Assembly (NCBI RefSeq): GCF_007858435.1
Contig: NZ_VIGW01000004.1
Location: 248,001 to 312,000, forward strand
Direction: 5' to 3'
Length of the DNA stretch: 64,000 bases
DNA from: Tsukamurella asaccharolytica
GTDB lineage: Bacteria; Actinomycetota; Actinomycetes; Mycobacteriales; Mycobacteriaceae
Shown: in pieces, positions 25,925-35,387 of the stretch
Layout: each line of letters opens with the position of its first letter
Numbering within the stretch: the stretch's first letter is position 1
Made by a program: the position numbers and the translations under genes
The notes under the pieces: model-generated
Database searches by the model: none
Told to the model about the DNA's origin: nothing
What the model saw: only the letters and a program-made list of their open reading frames with translations

Positions 25925-27232
25925 CTAGTACTTGCCGAACGCCAGCGCCACGTTGTGGCCGCCGAACCCGAACGAGTTGTTCAGCGCATAGGTGATCTCG
26001 CCCGTGCGAGCGGAACCGTGGACCACGTCCAGCTCGATCTCCGGATCCTGGTTCTCCAGGTTCAGGGTGGGCGGGATGACGCCGTCCCGGATCGAGAGCA
26101 CCGTCAGTGCCGCCTCGAGCGCGCCCACGGCACCGATGGAGTGACCCAGCGCGCCCTTGGGCGCGTAGATCGCCGCGTCGGTGCCGACGACCGCGTTGAT
26201 GGCCTTGGCCTCCGCGGTATCGCCGATCGGCGTGGCCGTGGCGTGCGCGTTGATGAAATCGATGTCGGCGCGGGACAAGCCCGCGGTCTCCATGGCCCGC
26301 TTCATCGCGCGGGCGGCGCCGCCGCCCTCCACGTCCGGCGACACCATGTGGTAGCCGTCGGAGGTGATGCCGGCGCCGAGCAGCCGCGCGATCGGCTTCG
26401 CGCCGCGGGCGAGGGCGTGCTCCTCGGTCTCGATGATCATCAGAGCCTGCGCCTCGCCGAAGACGAAGCCGTCCCGGTCCTTGTCGAACGGACGGGAGGC
26501 CGCCTGCGGATCGTCGTTGCGGGTCGACAGAGCGCGCATCATCGCGAACGACGCGATGGGCGGCGAGTCGATCCGGCCCTCCACGCCACCGCAGACCGCG
26601 ATGTCCGCGTCGCCGAGCACGATCTGGCGCCAGGCGTGCGCGATGGCCTCGTTGCCCGTCGAACAGGCCGAGACAGGGGCGATGGCGCCCGCGCGGGCAC
26701 CGATCTCCAGCGCCGAGACGGCGCACGCGCCGTTCGGCATGGACATCTGCACGGCGAACGGCGAGACCTTGCGGACGCCGGAGTCGCGCAGCGCGTCCAC
26801 GGCCTGCACCATCGTTTCGCCGCCGCCCAGCCCGGTGCCGACCACGGCCGCGAGGCGGTTCGGGTCGACATCCGGGCGGCCGGCGCCGTCCCACAGCCGC
26901 TTGGTCATCACGTGGGAGACCTGCTCGACGTAGGACATGCGCCGCTTCGACACATGCTGCTTGCTGATGTCCCCGGCGTACTGGCGGTCGGGCCGCTCGG
27001 GTACGTCGTCCGACGGGTCCGACAGCAACTGGCCGCCGAACCGCACCGGAAGATCGGGGATCTGCACGCCGATGAAATCGCCCTCGAGCGGACGGATGCC
27101 GCTCTCGCCGGCGAGCAGTCCCTGCCAGGTGGAGTCGGTGTCGACTCCGATCGACGTGGTCAGCTCGATGGCCGTCACGACGACGCTCGGGAACTCACCC
27201 CCCAGCGTCGAGAAACTCCTCAGCGATGACAA
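25925..27232 (-). CDS. kasA: Beta-ketoacyl-ACP synthase KasA (FAS-II, mycolic acid elongation)
   Basis: 435 residues. A condensing enzyme that extends acyl-AcpM with malonyl-AcpM. The catalytic triad is visible: Cys190 in [15 protein letters not shown], His in [11 protein letters not shown] and His in [29 protein letters not shown] and the C-terminal [10 protein letters not shown] are diagnostic. TTG at 27232 gives [21 protein letters not shown], whose FPSVVVTA aligns with mycobacterial KasA; it lies 4 bp after acpM. No kasB or accD6 follows, unlike in M. tuberculosis. Confidence 0.93.
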   Translation of the reverse strand: MSSLRSFSTLGGEFPSVVVTAIELTTSIGVDTDSTWQGLLAGESGIRPLEGDFIGVQIPDLPVRFGGQLLSDPSDDVPERPDRQYAGDISKQHVSKRRMSYVEQVSHVMTKRLWDGAGRPDVDPNRLAAVVGTGLGGGETMVQAVDALRDSGVRKVSPFAVQMSMPNGACAVSALEIGARAGAIAPVSACSTGNEAIAHAWRQIVLGDADIAVCGGVEGRIDSPPIASFAMMRALSTRNDDPQAASRPFDKDRDGFVFGEAQALMIIETEEHALARGAKPIARLLGAGITSDGYHMVSPDVEGGGAARAMKRAMETAGLSRADIDFINAHATATPIGDTAEAKAINAVVGTDAAIYAPKGALGHSIGAVGALEAALTVLSIRDGVIPPTLNLENQDPEIELDVVHGSARTGEITYALNNSFGFGGHNVALAFGKY

Positions 27233-27236
27233 GGGC

Positions 27237-27542
27237 TTACTTACCCTTCTCGGCCTCGTACTTACCCTTGAGCTCGGCAGCGAGCTCGGAGTTCTCGGCC
27301 TCGAGCTTCTGGATGTACGCGACGGCGTCGCCGACGGTCTTCAGGCCCGCGAGATCCTCGTCCGGCACCTTCACGCCGTACTTGTCCTCGAGCTGCACGG
27401 CGATCTCGACCATCGACAGCGAGTCGATGTCCAGGTCGTCGATGAACGCCTTGTCCAGGGTGACCTCGGAGGGCTCGATGCCGGTGACCTCTTCGATGAT
27501 CTCGGCGATGGCGGCGACGATTTCGTCCTGGCTGGTGGCCAC
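27237..27542 (-). CDS. acpM: Meromycolate extension acyl carrier protein AcpM
   Basis: 101 residues, longer than a standard ACP because of a C-terminal extension of about 20 charged residues ([19 protein letters not shown]), as in mycobacterial AcpM. The phosphopantetheine serine is Ser41 in [12 protein letters not shown]. It carries growing meromycolate chains between FabD, KasA and the reductases. It sits between fabD and kasA with a ribosome site (AAGGAAAGG) upstream. Confidence 0.95.
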   Translation of the reverse strand: MATSQDEIVAAIAEIIEEVTGIEPSEVTLDKAFIDDLDIDSLSMVEIAVQLEDKYGVKVPDEDLAGLKTVGDAVAYIQKLEAENSELAAELKGKYEAEKGK

Positions 27543-27657
27543 AGTGGGTCCCTTTCCTTGTGTGACCCGACGCGCGATTTCGCGGCGACGGGAGTATCTG
27601 TGCGACGAGAGGTCGCGGGCACGACGGGGCCGGATGGCACCGTCGATGGTCTAGACG

Positions 27658-28560
27658 CTACTGCGCGGGGGCGAGCAGCTCGGTCAGATCGGCCGGGGTC
27701 TTGACGGCGACCTGGGGCACACCCTTGAGCTCGCGCTTGGCGATGCCCACGAGGGCGCCGGCCGGAGGCAGCTCCACGACCGTGGAGACCTCGGCCTCGC
27801 GCATGGTGGCGGTGCACAGGTCCCAGCGCACGGGCCGAGTCACCTGCGCGACGACGGCCGCAAGAGCCTCGGCGCCGGAGGTGACGGGCTTGCCGTCGCG
27901 GTTCGACAGCAGCGTGAGCTGCGGGTCGCGCGGGACGATGGCCTGCGCGGCGGCCGCGACGGCCTCCTGCGCGGGCGCCATGAACTCCGTGTGGAAGGCG
28001 CCGGCCACGGCGAGGGGGCGCAGGCGCGCCTTCTCGGGGGCGTTGTCCGCCAGCTTCTGCAGATTCTCGACGGTGCCCGCGGCCACGATCTGCCCGGAGG
28101 CGTTCATGTTGGCCGGGATCAGGTCGAAGGATTCGAGCGTGGCGAGCACGTCAGCCTCGTCGCCGCCGAGGACGGCGGTCATCGAGGTGGGGACCAGCGC
28201 GCAGGCCGCGGCCATGGCGCGGCCGCGGATGGCGGCCAGGCGCACGGCGTCGTCGGCCGTGATGACACCGGCGATGGCGGCGGCAGCCAGCTCACCGACG
28301 GAATGGCCGGCGACGACCGTGTCCGACGGCTGCGTGCCCATCTGCTCGAAGGCGAGCAGGGCGGCGGCGACCACGAGGGGCTGCGTCACGGCGGTGTCCG
28401 TGATCTCGTCGGCCTCGGCAATGGTGCCGAGGCGGACCAGGTCCAGATCGGCGATCTGGGACCAAGCGCGCAGGCGCTCCACGGCAGAAGGCTGATCGAG
28501 CCACGCGGTCAGCATGCCGGGCTTCTGGGAACCCTGTCCGGGTGCGAGCAGTGCAATCAC
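27658..28560 (-). CDS. fabD: Malonyl-CoA:AcpM transacylase FabD
   Basis: 300 residues. Transfers malonyl from CoA to AcpM to feed chain elongation. MIALLAPGQGSQKPGM begins the protein; the nucleophile elbow is GHSVGE (Ser87), the malonyl-binding Arg lies in RGRAMAAAC, and the catalytic His is in AGAFHTEFM. The GTG at 28560 is chosen because the family begins MIALLAPGQGSQ. First gene of the fabD-acpM-kasA unit; a MabR-type operator lies 68-87 bp upstream. Confidence 0.93.
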   Translation of the reverse strand: MIALLAPGQGSQKPGMLTAWLDQPSAVERLRAWSQIADLDLVRLGTIAEADEITDTAVTQPLVVAAALLAFEQMGTQPSDTVVAGHSVGELAAAAIAGVITADDAVRLAAIRGRAMAAACALVPTSMTAVLGGDEADVLATLESFDLIPANMNASGQIVAAGTVENLQKLADNAPEKARLRPLAVAGAFHTEFMAPAQEAVAAAAQAIVPRDPQLTLLSNRDGKPVTSGAEALAAVVAQVTRPVRWDLCTATMREAEVSTVVELPPAGALVGIAKRELKGVPQVAVKTPADLTELLAPAQ

Positions 28561-28627
28561 GTGTACCAGGAAACACCCCGGGAACCTGAAAAGAAGGTGT
28601 TGGAGCCTGAGAACCTGACTCATCGAA

Positions 28628-28647
28628 TTTGTGGGGTTTCCACAAAA
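28628..28647 (-). promoter_or_regulatory. MabR-type operator of the FAS-II operon
   Basis: TTTGTGG-GGTTT-CCACAAA is a perfect 7-bp inverted repeat in the gap between mabR and fabD. It agrees with the TTTTGT-N-ACAAAA motif reported for mycobacterial MabR/FasR-type regulators, with 9 nt between TTTGT and ACAAA. Binding here is inferred. Confidence 0.65.
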
Positions 28648-28697
28648 GTGCTGCTCAGCGAGTCCTCGCTGTTACCAGAGTGTTATGTGTGACTGGA

Positions 28698-29987
28698 TTA
28701 GTTTAGCGAGATGTCTGTGATTCGGGTCATAGCAGCGGGGGTGAAGCGGTCCGGATTCGCCGCCGCGAGACGCCCGATCGTCGCTGCCACGCGCAGGACG
28801 AAGGCGTCGCGCGGGTCCTGTGGATCGCGCCCGGTGATCTCCGCGATCTTCTTCAGGCGGTAGCGCACCGTGTTGGGGTGGACGAACAACTCGCGGGCGC
28901 ACGATTCCACCGCACCGCCCGAGTCCAGGTACGCGTCCAGCGTGTCCGAGAGCGCCGATCCCGCCTCTTCGAGAGGTTTGACAAGGAGCTCGTACAGGGT
29001 GCGGCCGGCATGAGTGTCGCCGATCAGGGCGCGCTCGGGCAGCAGCTCCCAGCTGTGCACCGGGCGCGGCGCGCCGGGCCATCCGGCGACGGCGTTCACG
29101 CCCGCGATGGCCTCGACGGCCGAAGCGTGGGCGTCCTCGAGCGTCGGCGTCGTGTGCCCGATCACGACGGGGCCGTCGGCGAAGTGCGGCATGAGCGCAC
29201 CCGCGAAGGGGTCGCCGGACGTCACGGCGCCGCTGACGATGACCACCAATTTGGTGCCTTGCACAACGGCCAGCGCCGACCGGCCGTGCGACCGCGCGGT
29301 GTCGTGGACCGATCCGGCCACCGAGACGTTCTGGTCCGGCGGGGGATTGCCGACGATGACGGTGGCCGACGCGACCGGGTCCCAGTTCAGCGCCGCGGCG
29401 CGGGAGAGGAGGTTGGCGCCGGTGTCGCCGCGGACGACCGCGTCGACGACCAGGGCCTCCATCCGCGAGTCCCACGCGCCGCGGGCCTCGGCGGCCGATG
29501 CGTAGATCGACGCGGCGCCGAAGCCGATCTCTCGGCCGTACCGAAGCACGGCTTCGGTGAGCGCGATGAGCTGGTCCTCGTTGCGGGCCAGTAGCGGCAG
29601 CCAGCGCTCGAAGAACTCCATCGCCACGCGGACCATCTCCACGGTCTGCCGGAGCGAGACCCGGCGGGCCAGGTCCTGCGGCACCGTCTGGAACGAGGCG
29701 ACCGTGTACTCGACGTTGCTGGGGTTCTCGATCCACTCCGCGAAGTTGACCACCGCCGTCTGGACGACGAGCTGGATCGACGCCCGCTGGCTGGCCTCCA
29801 GGTCCGCGAAGTACGGGAGCTGCTCCTCCATGGAGCGCACCGCCTCGGTCGCGACCCGGCCCGAGTACTGGCGGATCCTGGCGAGGATCGCCTCGGGCAG
29901 GACGTCGCGAGGCTCGGGACGCTTCCGATTGAAGCTCCCCTTCCCCGGCTTCCCGGGGAGAGGGAACGAGCCCGTATCAGCGGTCAT
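28698..29987 (-). CDS. mabR: PucR/CdaR-type transcriptional regulator MabR
   Basis: 429 residues. A helical sensory N-terminus (to about 170) is followed by a GGDEF-like/CdaR middle domain and the C-terminal PucR helix-turn-helix (AYLDSGGAVESCARELFVHPNTVRYRLKKIAEITG). In M. tuberculosis the same gene between aceE and fabD (Rv2242) encodes MabR, which controls the FAS-II operon in response to long-chain acyl-CoA. Its ATG is 6 bp after the aceE stop, so it is cotranscribed with aceE. Confidence 0.9.
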   Translation of the reverse strand: MTADTGSFPLPGKPGKGSFNRKRPEPRDVLPEAILARIRQYSGRVATEAVRSMEEQLPYFADLEASQRASIQLVVQTAVVNFAEWIENPSNVEYTVASFQTVPQDLARRVSLRQTVEMVRVAMEFFERWLPLLARNEDQLIALTEAVLRYGREIGFGAASIYASAAEARGAWDSRMEALVVDAVVRGDTGANLLSRAAALNWDPVASATVIVGNPPPDQNVSVAGSVHDTARSHGRSALAVVQGTKLVVIVSGAVTSGDPFAGALMPHFADGPVVIGHTTPTLEDAHASAVEAIAGVNAVAGWPGAPRPVHSWELLPERALIGDTHAGRTLYELLVKPLEEAGSALSDTLDAYLDSGGAVESCARELFVHPNTVRYRLKKIAEITGRDPQDPRDAFVLRVAATIGRLAAANPDRFTPAAMTRITDISLN

Positions 29988-29993
29988 GGAGTC

Positions 29994-32804
29994 CTAGGCT
30001 ACGCCGGGGTCCGACGTCTGCTTCGGGGCGGCGAGGACGTCGTCGATCCGGTACCGCTTCGCGGCGTCCGCGGCGACCGAGAAATCCAGGGCGCCGTCAC
30101 GGGCGAGCCCGAGGAGAACGCCCACGACGATCGACTCGGCATCGACGTTGAAGAACCGCCGGGCGGCCGGGCGCGTGTCCGAGAACCCGAAGCCGTCGGT
30201 GCCGAGGGTGACGTACGTACCCGGTACCCACTGCCGGATGAGGTCCTGCGTGCCGCGCATGAAGTCGGACGCCGCGATCGTCGGGCCCTCGGTGCCGCCG
30301 AGGACCTTGGTGACGTGCGGGGTGCGGTAGTCGGCACCCGGGTCGCGCAGCGCCGCCTTCTCCGACTCGATGCCGTCGCGCGACAGTTCCACCCAGCTGG
30401 TCACCGAGAAGACCGATGCGGAGACGCCCCACTCCTCGGCCAGCATCTGCTGGGCCTTGAGCGCGTCGGGGACCGTGACGCCGGAGGCGAGGATGTTCGC
30501 CTTCAGCTCGTGCCCGGTGTCGGCGGGCTTGAAGAGGTACAGGCCCTTGAGCAGACCGTCGACGTCCAGGTCCTCCGGCTCGGCCGGCTGGTGGATCGGC
30601 TCGTTGTAGACGGTGATGTAGTAGTAGATGTTCTCCTGGTTCTCCCCGTACATCCGCCGCAGGCCGTCGATCACGATGTACGCCAGCTCGTAGGCGAACG
30701 CGGGGTCGTAGGCGACCACCGCCGGGTTCGTCGACGCGAGCACATGGCTGTGGCCGTCGGCGTGCTGCAGGCCCTCGCCGGTCAGTGTGGTGCGGCCGGC
30801 AGTGGCGCCGAGGAGGAAGCCGCGGGCCATCTGGTCGGCGGCCGCCCACAGGCCGTCGCCGGTCCGCTGGAACCCGAACATCGAGTAGAAGATGTACAGC
30901 GGGATCATCGGCACGTCGTGGGTGGCGTACGACGTGCCCACCGCGGTGAACGACGCGGTGGACCCGGCCTCGTTGATGCCCTCGTGCAGGATCACGCCCT
31001 GCGGGTTCTCCTTGTACGCCAGCATCAGCTGTGCGTCGACTGCGGTGTACGTCTGGCCGAGGCGGTTGTAGATCTTCAACGTGGGGAACCAGCTGTCCAT
31101 GCCGAAGGTCCGCGCCTCGTCGGGGATGATCGGCACGATGCGGGGCCCGACCTCCGGGTCGCGCAGCAACTCCTTGAAGATGCGCACCACGGCCTGCGTG
31201 GTCGCGACCTCTTGCTTGCCCGAGCCCTTGAGCATCACCTTCACCGCGTCGATGCCGGGCGTGGTGAGCACCTGGGCCTGCGTGCGGCGCGTCGGCACGA
31301 AACCGCCGAGCTGCTTGCGCCGATCCAGCATGTACTGGATCTCCTTCGACTCCGGACCGGGGTTGTAGTACGGCGGGAGGTACGGGTCCTTCTCGAGCTC
31401 GGCGTCCGAGATGGGGATCCGCAGGTGATCGCGGAAGCCCTTGAGATCGTCCAGGGTGAGCTTCTTCATCTGGTGGGTCGCGTTGCGGCCCTCGAAGTTG
31501 TGGCCGAGGCCGAAGCCCTTGACGGTGTGGGCCAGGATCACCGTCGGCTGACCCTTGTGCTCCATCGCCGACTTGTAGGCCGCGTACAGCTTGCGGTAGT
31601 CGTGGCCGCCGCGGCGCAGGCCCCAGATCTGCTCGTCGGTCATGTCCTTGACCAGTTCCTTGGTCCGCGGGTCGCGGCCGAAGAAGTGCTCCCGGACGAA
31701 TGCGCCGTCGTTCGCCTTGAAGGTCTGGTAGTCGCCGTCGGGCGTGTTGTTCATGATGTTCACGAGGGCGCCGTCGCGGTCCTTGTGCAGCAGCGAGTCC
31801 CACTCGCGGCCCCAGATCACCTTGATCACGTTCCAGCCGGCGCCGCGGAAGAAGGACTCGAGCTCCTGGATGATCTTGCCGTTGCCGCGGACGGGACCGT
31901 CGAGGCGCTGCAGGTTGCAATTGACCACGAAGGTGAGATTGTCGAGGGCCTCGGTGGCGGCGATCTGGATCTGGCCGCGCGATTCGGGCTCGTCCATCTC
32001 GCCGTCGCCCAGGAACGCCCAGACATGCTGGTCGGACGTGTCCTTGATGCCGCGGTCGTGCAGGTAGTGGTTGAACCGCGCCTGCTGGATCGCGTTGATC
32101 GGGCCGAGCCCCATCGACACCGTCGGGAACTCCCAGAAGTTCGACAGCAGCCGGGGGTGGGGGTAGGAGGGGAGGCCCTTGCCCTTGTCCTCGTGGGACT
32201 TCTCCTGCCGGAAGCCGTCGAGACGCTCCGCGGGGATACGGCCCTCGAGGAAGGCGCGCGCGTAGATTCCGGGGGAGGCGTGGCCCTGGATGAACACCTG
32301 GTCGCCGCCGCCGGGGTGCTCCTTGCCGCGGAAGAAGTGGTTGAAGCCCACCTCGTACAGCGAGGCCGCGCCCGCGTAGGTGGAGATGTGGCCGCCGACG
32401 CCGACACCCGGGCGCTGCGCGCGGTGCACCATGATGGCCGCGTTCCAGCGGATGTATGCGCGGTAGCGGCGTTCGATCTCCTCGTCGCCGGGGAACCACG
32501 GCTCGAGGTCGGTGGGGATCGTGTTCACGTAATCGGTCGACGTCAGCGACGGGATGGACACGCGCTGCTCGCTGGCGCGCTCGAGCAGGCGCAGCATCAG
32601 GTAGCGGGCACGGGCGGGGCCGTGGGTCGCGATCAGGTCGTCGAGAGACTCGATCCACTCCCCGGTCTCGTCCGGGTCGATGTCCGGGAGGTAGGACGCC
32701 ACCCCCTCGCGGATCACGCGCACGCGGTCCGGGCGACCGTCGTTCGACGGTGCGGGTCCCTGCCCTGGGGCGGTGGCCGGGCTGGTGGCGATCGAGTCTG
32801 TCAC
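29994..32804 (-). CDS. aceE: Pyruvate dehydrogenase E1 component, homodimeric
   Basis: 936 residues, the full length for the homodimeric E1. It decarboxylates pyruvate using thiamine diphosphate and passes the acetyl unit to E2. Visible features are [26 protein letters not shown] near the N-terminus, the ThDP-binding [14 protein letters not shown]...[20 protein letters not shown], and the C-terminal E1 region ([18 protein letters not shown]). GTG start with GAGGAG 5 nt upstream. First gene of the aceE-mabR-fabD-acpM-kasA cluster, linking acetyl-CoA supply to fatty-acid elongation. Confidence 0.96.
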   Translation of the reverse strand: MTDSIATSPATAPGQGPAPSNDGRPDRVRVIREGVASYLPDIDPDETGEWIESLDDLIATHGPARARYLMLRLLERASEQRVSIPSLTSTDYVNTIPTDLEPWFPGDEEIERRYRAYIRWNAAIMVHRAQRPGVGVGGHISTYAGAASLYEVGFNHFFRGKEHPGGGDQVFIQGHASPGIYARAFLEGRIPAERLDGFRQEKSHEDKGKGLPSYPHPRLLSNFWEFPTVSMGLGPINAIQQARFNHYLHDRGIKDTSDQHVWAFLGDGEMDEPESRGQIQIAATEALDNLTFVVNCNLQRLDGPVRGNGKIIQELESFFRGAGWNVIKVIWGREWDSLLHKDRDGALVNIMNNTPDGDYQTFKANDGAFVREHFFGRDPRTKELVKDMTDEQIWGLRRGGHDYRKLYAAYKSAMEHKGQPTVILAHTVKGFGLGHNFEGRNATHQMKKLTLDDLKGFRDHLRIPISDAELEKDPYLPPYYNPGPESKEIQYMLDRRKQLGGFVPTRRTQAQVLTTPGIDAVKVMLKGSGKQEVATTQAVVRIFKELLRDPEVGPRIVPIIPDEARTFGMDSWFPTLKIYNRLGQTYTAVDAQLMLAYKENPQGVILHEGINEAGSTASFTAVGTSYATHDVPMIPLYIFYSMFGFQRTGDGLWAAADQMARGFLLGATAGRTTLTGEGLQHADGHSHVLASTNPAVVAYDPAFAYELAYIVIDGLRRMYGENQENIYYYITVYNEPIHQPAEPEDLDVDGLLKGLYLFKPADTGHELKANILASGVTVPDALKAQQMLAEEWGVSASVFSVTSWVELSRDGIESEKAALRDPGADYRTPHVTKVLGGTEGPTIAASDFMRGTQDLIRQWVPGTYVTLGTDGFGFSDTRPAARRFFNVDAESIVVGVLLGLARDGALDFSVAADAAKRYRIDDVLAAPKQTSDPGVA

Positions 32805-33053
32805 TGGTGCTCCTCACGGGTCGCGAAGGCGGTGCTGGATGTTGCCAGGGGTCTGCGCTGTGTCGCAGATCCCATCCTGCCGCATTCGAAAGTTACTCGA
32901 CAGTCGTATTCCGCGTGGTGGAATTCGGCAGGTCCACCGCGCGAGTTCCGCCTACCCCGCTTGCGCGCGGGCGCAGGTGCCGTAAGTTGACACGGAACAG
33001 TGGTATGCGGGTGGCAACGGGCCGCCCGCGTGAACGCGAGGAGGCTCCCACCG

Positions 33054-33470
33054 GTGTCCACGAATGGGTCATTCGCCCAGAAGATGGGCCTGCAGCCCGG
33101 AAACATCGTGCAGGAGATCGGTTGGGACGAAGACACCGACGATGACCTGCGCCTTGGCATCGAGGAACTCACCGGCGCGGAGATGCTCGACGAGGACGCC
33201 GACGAGGTGATCGACGTCGTCGTGCTGTGGTGGCGCGACGACGACGGCGACCTCGTCGACACCCTCATGGACGTGATCACCCCCCTTTCCGACGACGGCT
33301 ACGTCTGGGTGCTCAGCCCCAAGACCGGCCAGCCGGGCCACGTGCAGCCCAGCGAGATCGCCGAGGCCGCGCCGACGGCCGGCCTCACCCAGACCTCGTC
33401 GACCAATCTCGGCTCGTGGATCGGCTCGCGCCTGGTGCAGCCGAAGTCCGGCCGCGTGGCCAAGAGGTGA
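33054..33470 (+). CDS. DUF3052-family protein (Rv2239c-like)
   Basis: 138 residues. The family signature is plain: FAQKMGLQPGNIVQEIGWDEDTDDDLR, EMLDEDADEVIDVVVLWWRDDDGDLVD, WVLSPKTGQPGHVQPSEIAEAAPTAGL and TSSTNLGSWIGSRLVQPKSG. It is a small soluble acidic protein of unknown function, conserved in actinobacteria next to ahpE and aceE. GTG at 33054 is chosen because GAGGAGG lies 9 nt upstream. It overlaps ahpE by 4 bp. Confidence 0.9.
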   Translation: MSTNGSFAQKMGLQPGNIVQEIGWDEDTDDDLRLGIEELTGAEMLDEDADEVIDVVVLWWRDDDGDLVDTLMDVITPLSDDGYVWVLSPKTGQPGHVQPSEIAEAAPTAGLTQTSSTNLGSWIGSRLVQPKSGRVAKR

Positions 33471-33967
33471 CCTCTCCCCAGCTCGACGGTCCGCTGCCGG
33501 TCGGGGCCGAGGCCCCGGCCTTCACGCTGCGCGACCAGAACAACCGCCCCGTCTCGCTGGAGTCGTACCGCGGGCGCAAGAACGTGCTGCTCGTCTTCTT
33601 CCCGCTGGCCTTCACCGGCACCTGCGAGAGCGAGCTGGGCGGGATCCGCGACTCCCTCCCGTCGTTCGAGAACGACGACGCCGCCGTGCTCGCCGTCTCC
33701 GTGGGCGCGCCGCCCACGCACAAGGTGTGGTCCGGCTCGCAGGGCTACCTCTTCCCGATCCTCGCGGACTTCTGGCCGCACGGCGAGGTGGCCGACGCCT
33801 ACGGCGTGCTCAACGGCAAGAACGGCTACCCCAACCGCGGCACCTTCGTGATCGACCGCGAGGGCGTGATCCGGTTCTCCGAGATGAGCGAGCCCGGCGT
33901 CCCCCGCGATCAGTCGCTTTGGGAAGAGGCGCTCGCTGCGCTATCTTCGACCGGCAAGCGCACATAG
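33467..33967 (+). CDS. ahpE: One-cysteine peroxiredoxin AhpE
   Basis: 166 residues. Reduces hydrogen peroxide, alkyl hydroperoxides and peroxynitrite. The peroxidatic cysteine is Cys53 in FFPLAFTGTCESEL; no resolving cysteine is present, as in mycobacterial AhpE, which relies on mycothiol/mycoredoxin. Also visible: FTLRDQN, VGAPPTHKVWS and the C-terminal RGTFVIDREGVIRF. The GTG start is embedded in the DUF3052 stop. The last three codons, including the TAG, lie inside the downstream tRNA-Val gene. Confidence 0.94.
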   Translation: MTSPQLDGPLPVGAEAPAFTLRDQNNRPVSLESYRGRKNVLLVFFPLAFTGTCESELGGIRDSLPSFENDDAAVLAVSVGAPPTHKVWSGSQGYLFPILADFWPHGEVADAYGVLNGKNGYPNRGTFVIDREGVIRFSEMSEPGVPRDQSLWEEALAALSSTGKRT

Positions 33968-34031
33968 CTCAGTTGGTTAGAGTCCCGGTCTTACACACCG
34001 GTTGTCGGGGGTTCGAGTCCCTCTGTGCGCA
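33958..34031 (+). tRNA. tRNA-Val (TAC)
   Basis: Cloverleaf: acceptor GCGCACA/TGTGCGC, D-arm GCTC/GAGT, anticodon stem CCGGT/ACCGG with loop CTTACAC (anticodon TAC), T-arm GGGGG-TTCGAGT-CCCTC, discriminator A, no encoded CCA. Its first 10 bases overlap the end of the ahpE reading frame. Confidence 0.94.
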
Positions 34032-34203
34032 CTCCTGGACGGAGGTTCTCCCGCCCCGTCGTGCGCCAGGCGCTGAGCCCTGTTGTCGGTGTTCAGGGCG
34101 AGGACTATCCGCCGAGGCCATGCAGTTCACGCATGCCCTGTGAGGCCGATGCCGGGGGGGGTTGTCTCGGCCCCCACTCTGCCGCGGCGGACCGTTTCTC
34201 GCG

Positions 34204-34425
34204 GTGCACGCCGACCCCGCCCACGCGGCCGCCGGCACCGTCATCGAGGGGCTGCGCGACGCGACCTTCCGGGTCGAGCTCGACAACGGGCACGTGGTCC
34301 TCGCGCACATCAGCGGGAAGATCCGGAAGAACTACATCAAGATCGTCCCGCTCGACCGGGTGCTCGTGGAGATCAGTCCCTACGACCTCACGCGAGGCAG
34401 GATCGTCTTCCGCTACCGGCAGTGA
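34204..34425 (+). CDS. Translation initiation factor IF-1 paralogue
   Basis: 73 residues, exactly IF-1 length, with the S1/OB-fold IF-1 signature [37 protein letters not shown] and [21 protein letters not shown]. The normal mycobacterial IF-1 gene sits in the ribosomal rpmJ-rpsM region, whereas this copy is isolated between tRNA-Val and cobD, so it is probably a second IF-1. The N-terminus ([10 protein letters not shown]) differs from the usual MAKKDGAIE. GTG start with no clear ribosome site; an upstream TTG at 34162 could extend it by 14 residues. Confidence 0.8.
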   Translation: MHADPAHAAAGTVIEGLRDATFRVELDNGHVVLAHISGKIRKNYIKIVPLDRVLVEISPYDLTRGRIVFRYRQ

Positions 34426-34454
34426 GGGGCGTGCCCGAGGTACGGTCTCACCCT

Positions 34455-35387
34455 GTGAACCGCACCACCGAGCTCGCGCTGGGCGTCGTCGCCGACGAGG
34501 TGTTCGGCGACCCTCGGCGATTCCACCCCGTCGCGGGCTTCGGCACCCTCGCCGCCGCGCTCGAACGGCGGATGTACGCACCGTCGAAGCTGCGCGGACT
34601 CGCCTACGCCGCGATCCTCGTGGGCGGGGCCGCGGCGGTCGGATGTGCGGCGCGGAACGTGCCGGGCGCCACCGCCGTCGGCACCTGGGCCGTGGTCGGG
34701 GGAGCGGGCCTGCGCACCGTCGGCTCCACGCTGGGCGCCGACCTGGCGCGCGGTGATATCGACGGCGCGCGGACCCTGCTGCCCAGCCTCTGCGGACGCG
34801 ACCCGTCGGTGCTCGACACCGCGGGGCTCGCCCGCGCGGCCACCGAGTCCGTCGCCGAGAACACCTCCGACGCCGCGGTCGCGCCCCTGTTCTGGGGTGC
34901 GGTCGCGGGCCTGCCCGGGCTGCTCGCGTACCGGGCGGCCAACACCCTCGACGCGATGGTCGGCTACCGCAACGACCGCTACGGCGACTTCGGCTGGGCG
35001 TCGGCGCGACTCGACGACGTCCTCAACTACGTTCCCGCCCGGCTGGCGGGCGCGGTCACCGTGGCGCTCGCGCCCGCGGTGGGCGGGACACCGTCGGACG
35101 CCCTGCGAGCCTGGCGGCGGGATGCGGCGAAACACCCGAGCCCCAACGCCGGGGTGGCGGAGGCGACGGCCGCGGGGGCGCTCGGCCTGCAGCTGGGCGG
35201 CCGAACGCAGTACGCGCACGGCGTGGAACTGCGGCCCACGCTGGGCGACGGTCGCGCGCCCGAGCCGCGGGACCTGGCGCGGGCAGCGTGCCTGTCCCTC
35301 GTGGTGGAGCTGGGCGCCCTGGCCGCTACTGTCCTTTGCGCCCGTACCGGTCGGCGAGTCGCGCGGCGCGCGCGGCCTCGGGCGTGA
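34455..35387 (+). CDS. cobD: Cobalamin biosynthesis protein CobD/CbiB
   Basis: 310 residues, polytopic. Converts adenosylcobyric acid to adenosylcobinamide (or its phosphate). Family motifs are ADEVFGDPRRFHPVAGFG, ARAATESVAENTSDAAVAPLFWGAVAGLPG, YRAANTLDAMVGYRN.RYGDFGWASARLDDVLNYVPAR and SPNAGVAEATAAGALG. GTG start 8 nt after TACGGT. The last 62 bp overlap the convergent SURF1 gene. No other cobalamin gene is adjacent except possibly the histidine phosphatase at 38.6 kb. Confidence 0.9.
   Translation: MNRTTELALGVVADEVFGDPRRFHPVAGFGTLAAALERRMYAPSKLRGLAYAAILVGGAAAVGCAARNVPGATAVGTWAVVGGAGLRTVGSTLGADLARGDIDGARTLLPSLCGRDPSVLDTAGLARAATESVAENTSDAAVAPLFWGAVAGLPGLLAYRAANTLDAMVGYRNDRYGDFGWASARLDDVLNYVPARLAGAVTVALAPAVGGTPSDALRAWRRDAAKHPSPNAGVAEATAAGALGLQLGGRTQYAHGVELRPTLGDGRAPEPRDLARAACLSLVVELGALAATVLCARTGRRVARRARPRA

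Noticed and set aside
30097-32990. Long open frames of about 900 codons in other phases and on the other strand over aceE
   Set aside because: Composition is the Arg/Pro/Ala pattern of shadow frames; the aceE frame shows full-length family similarity.
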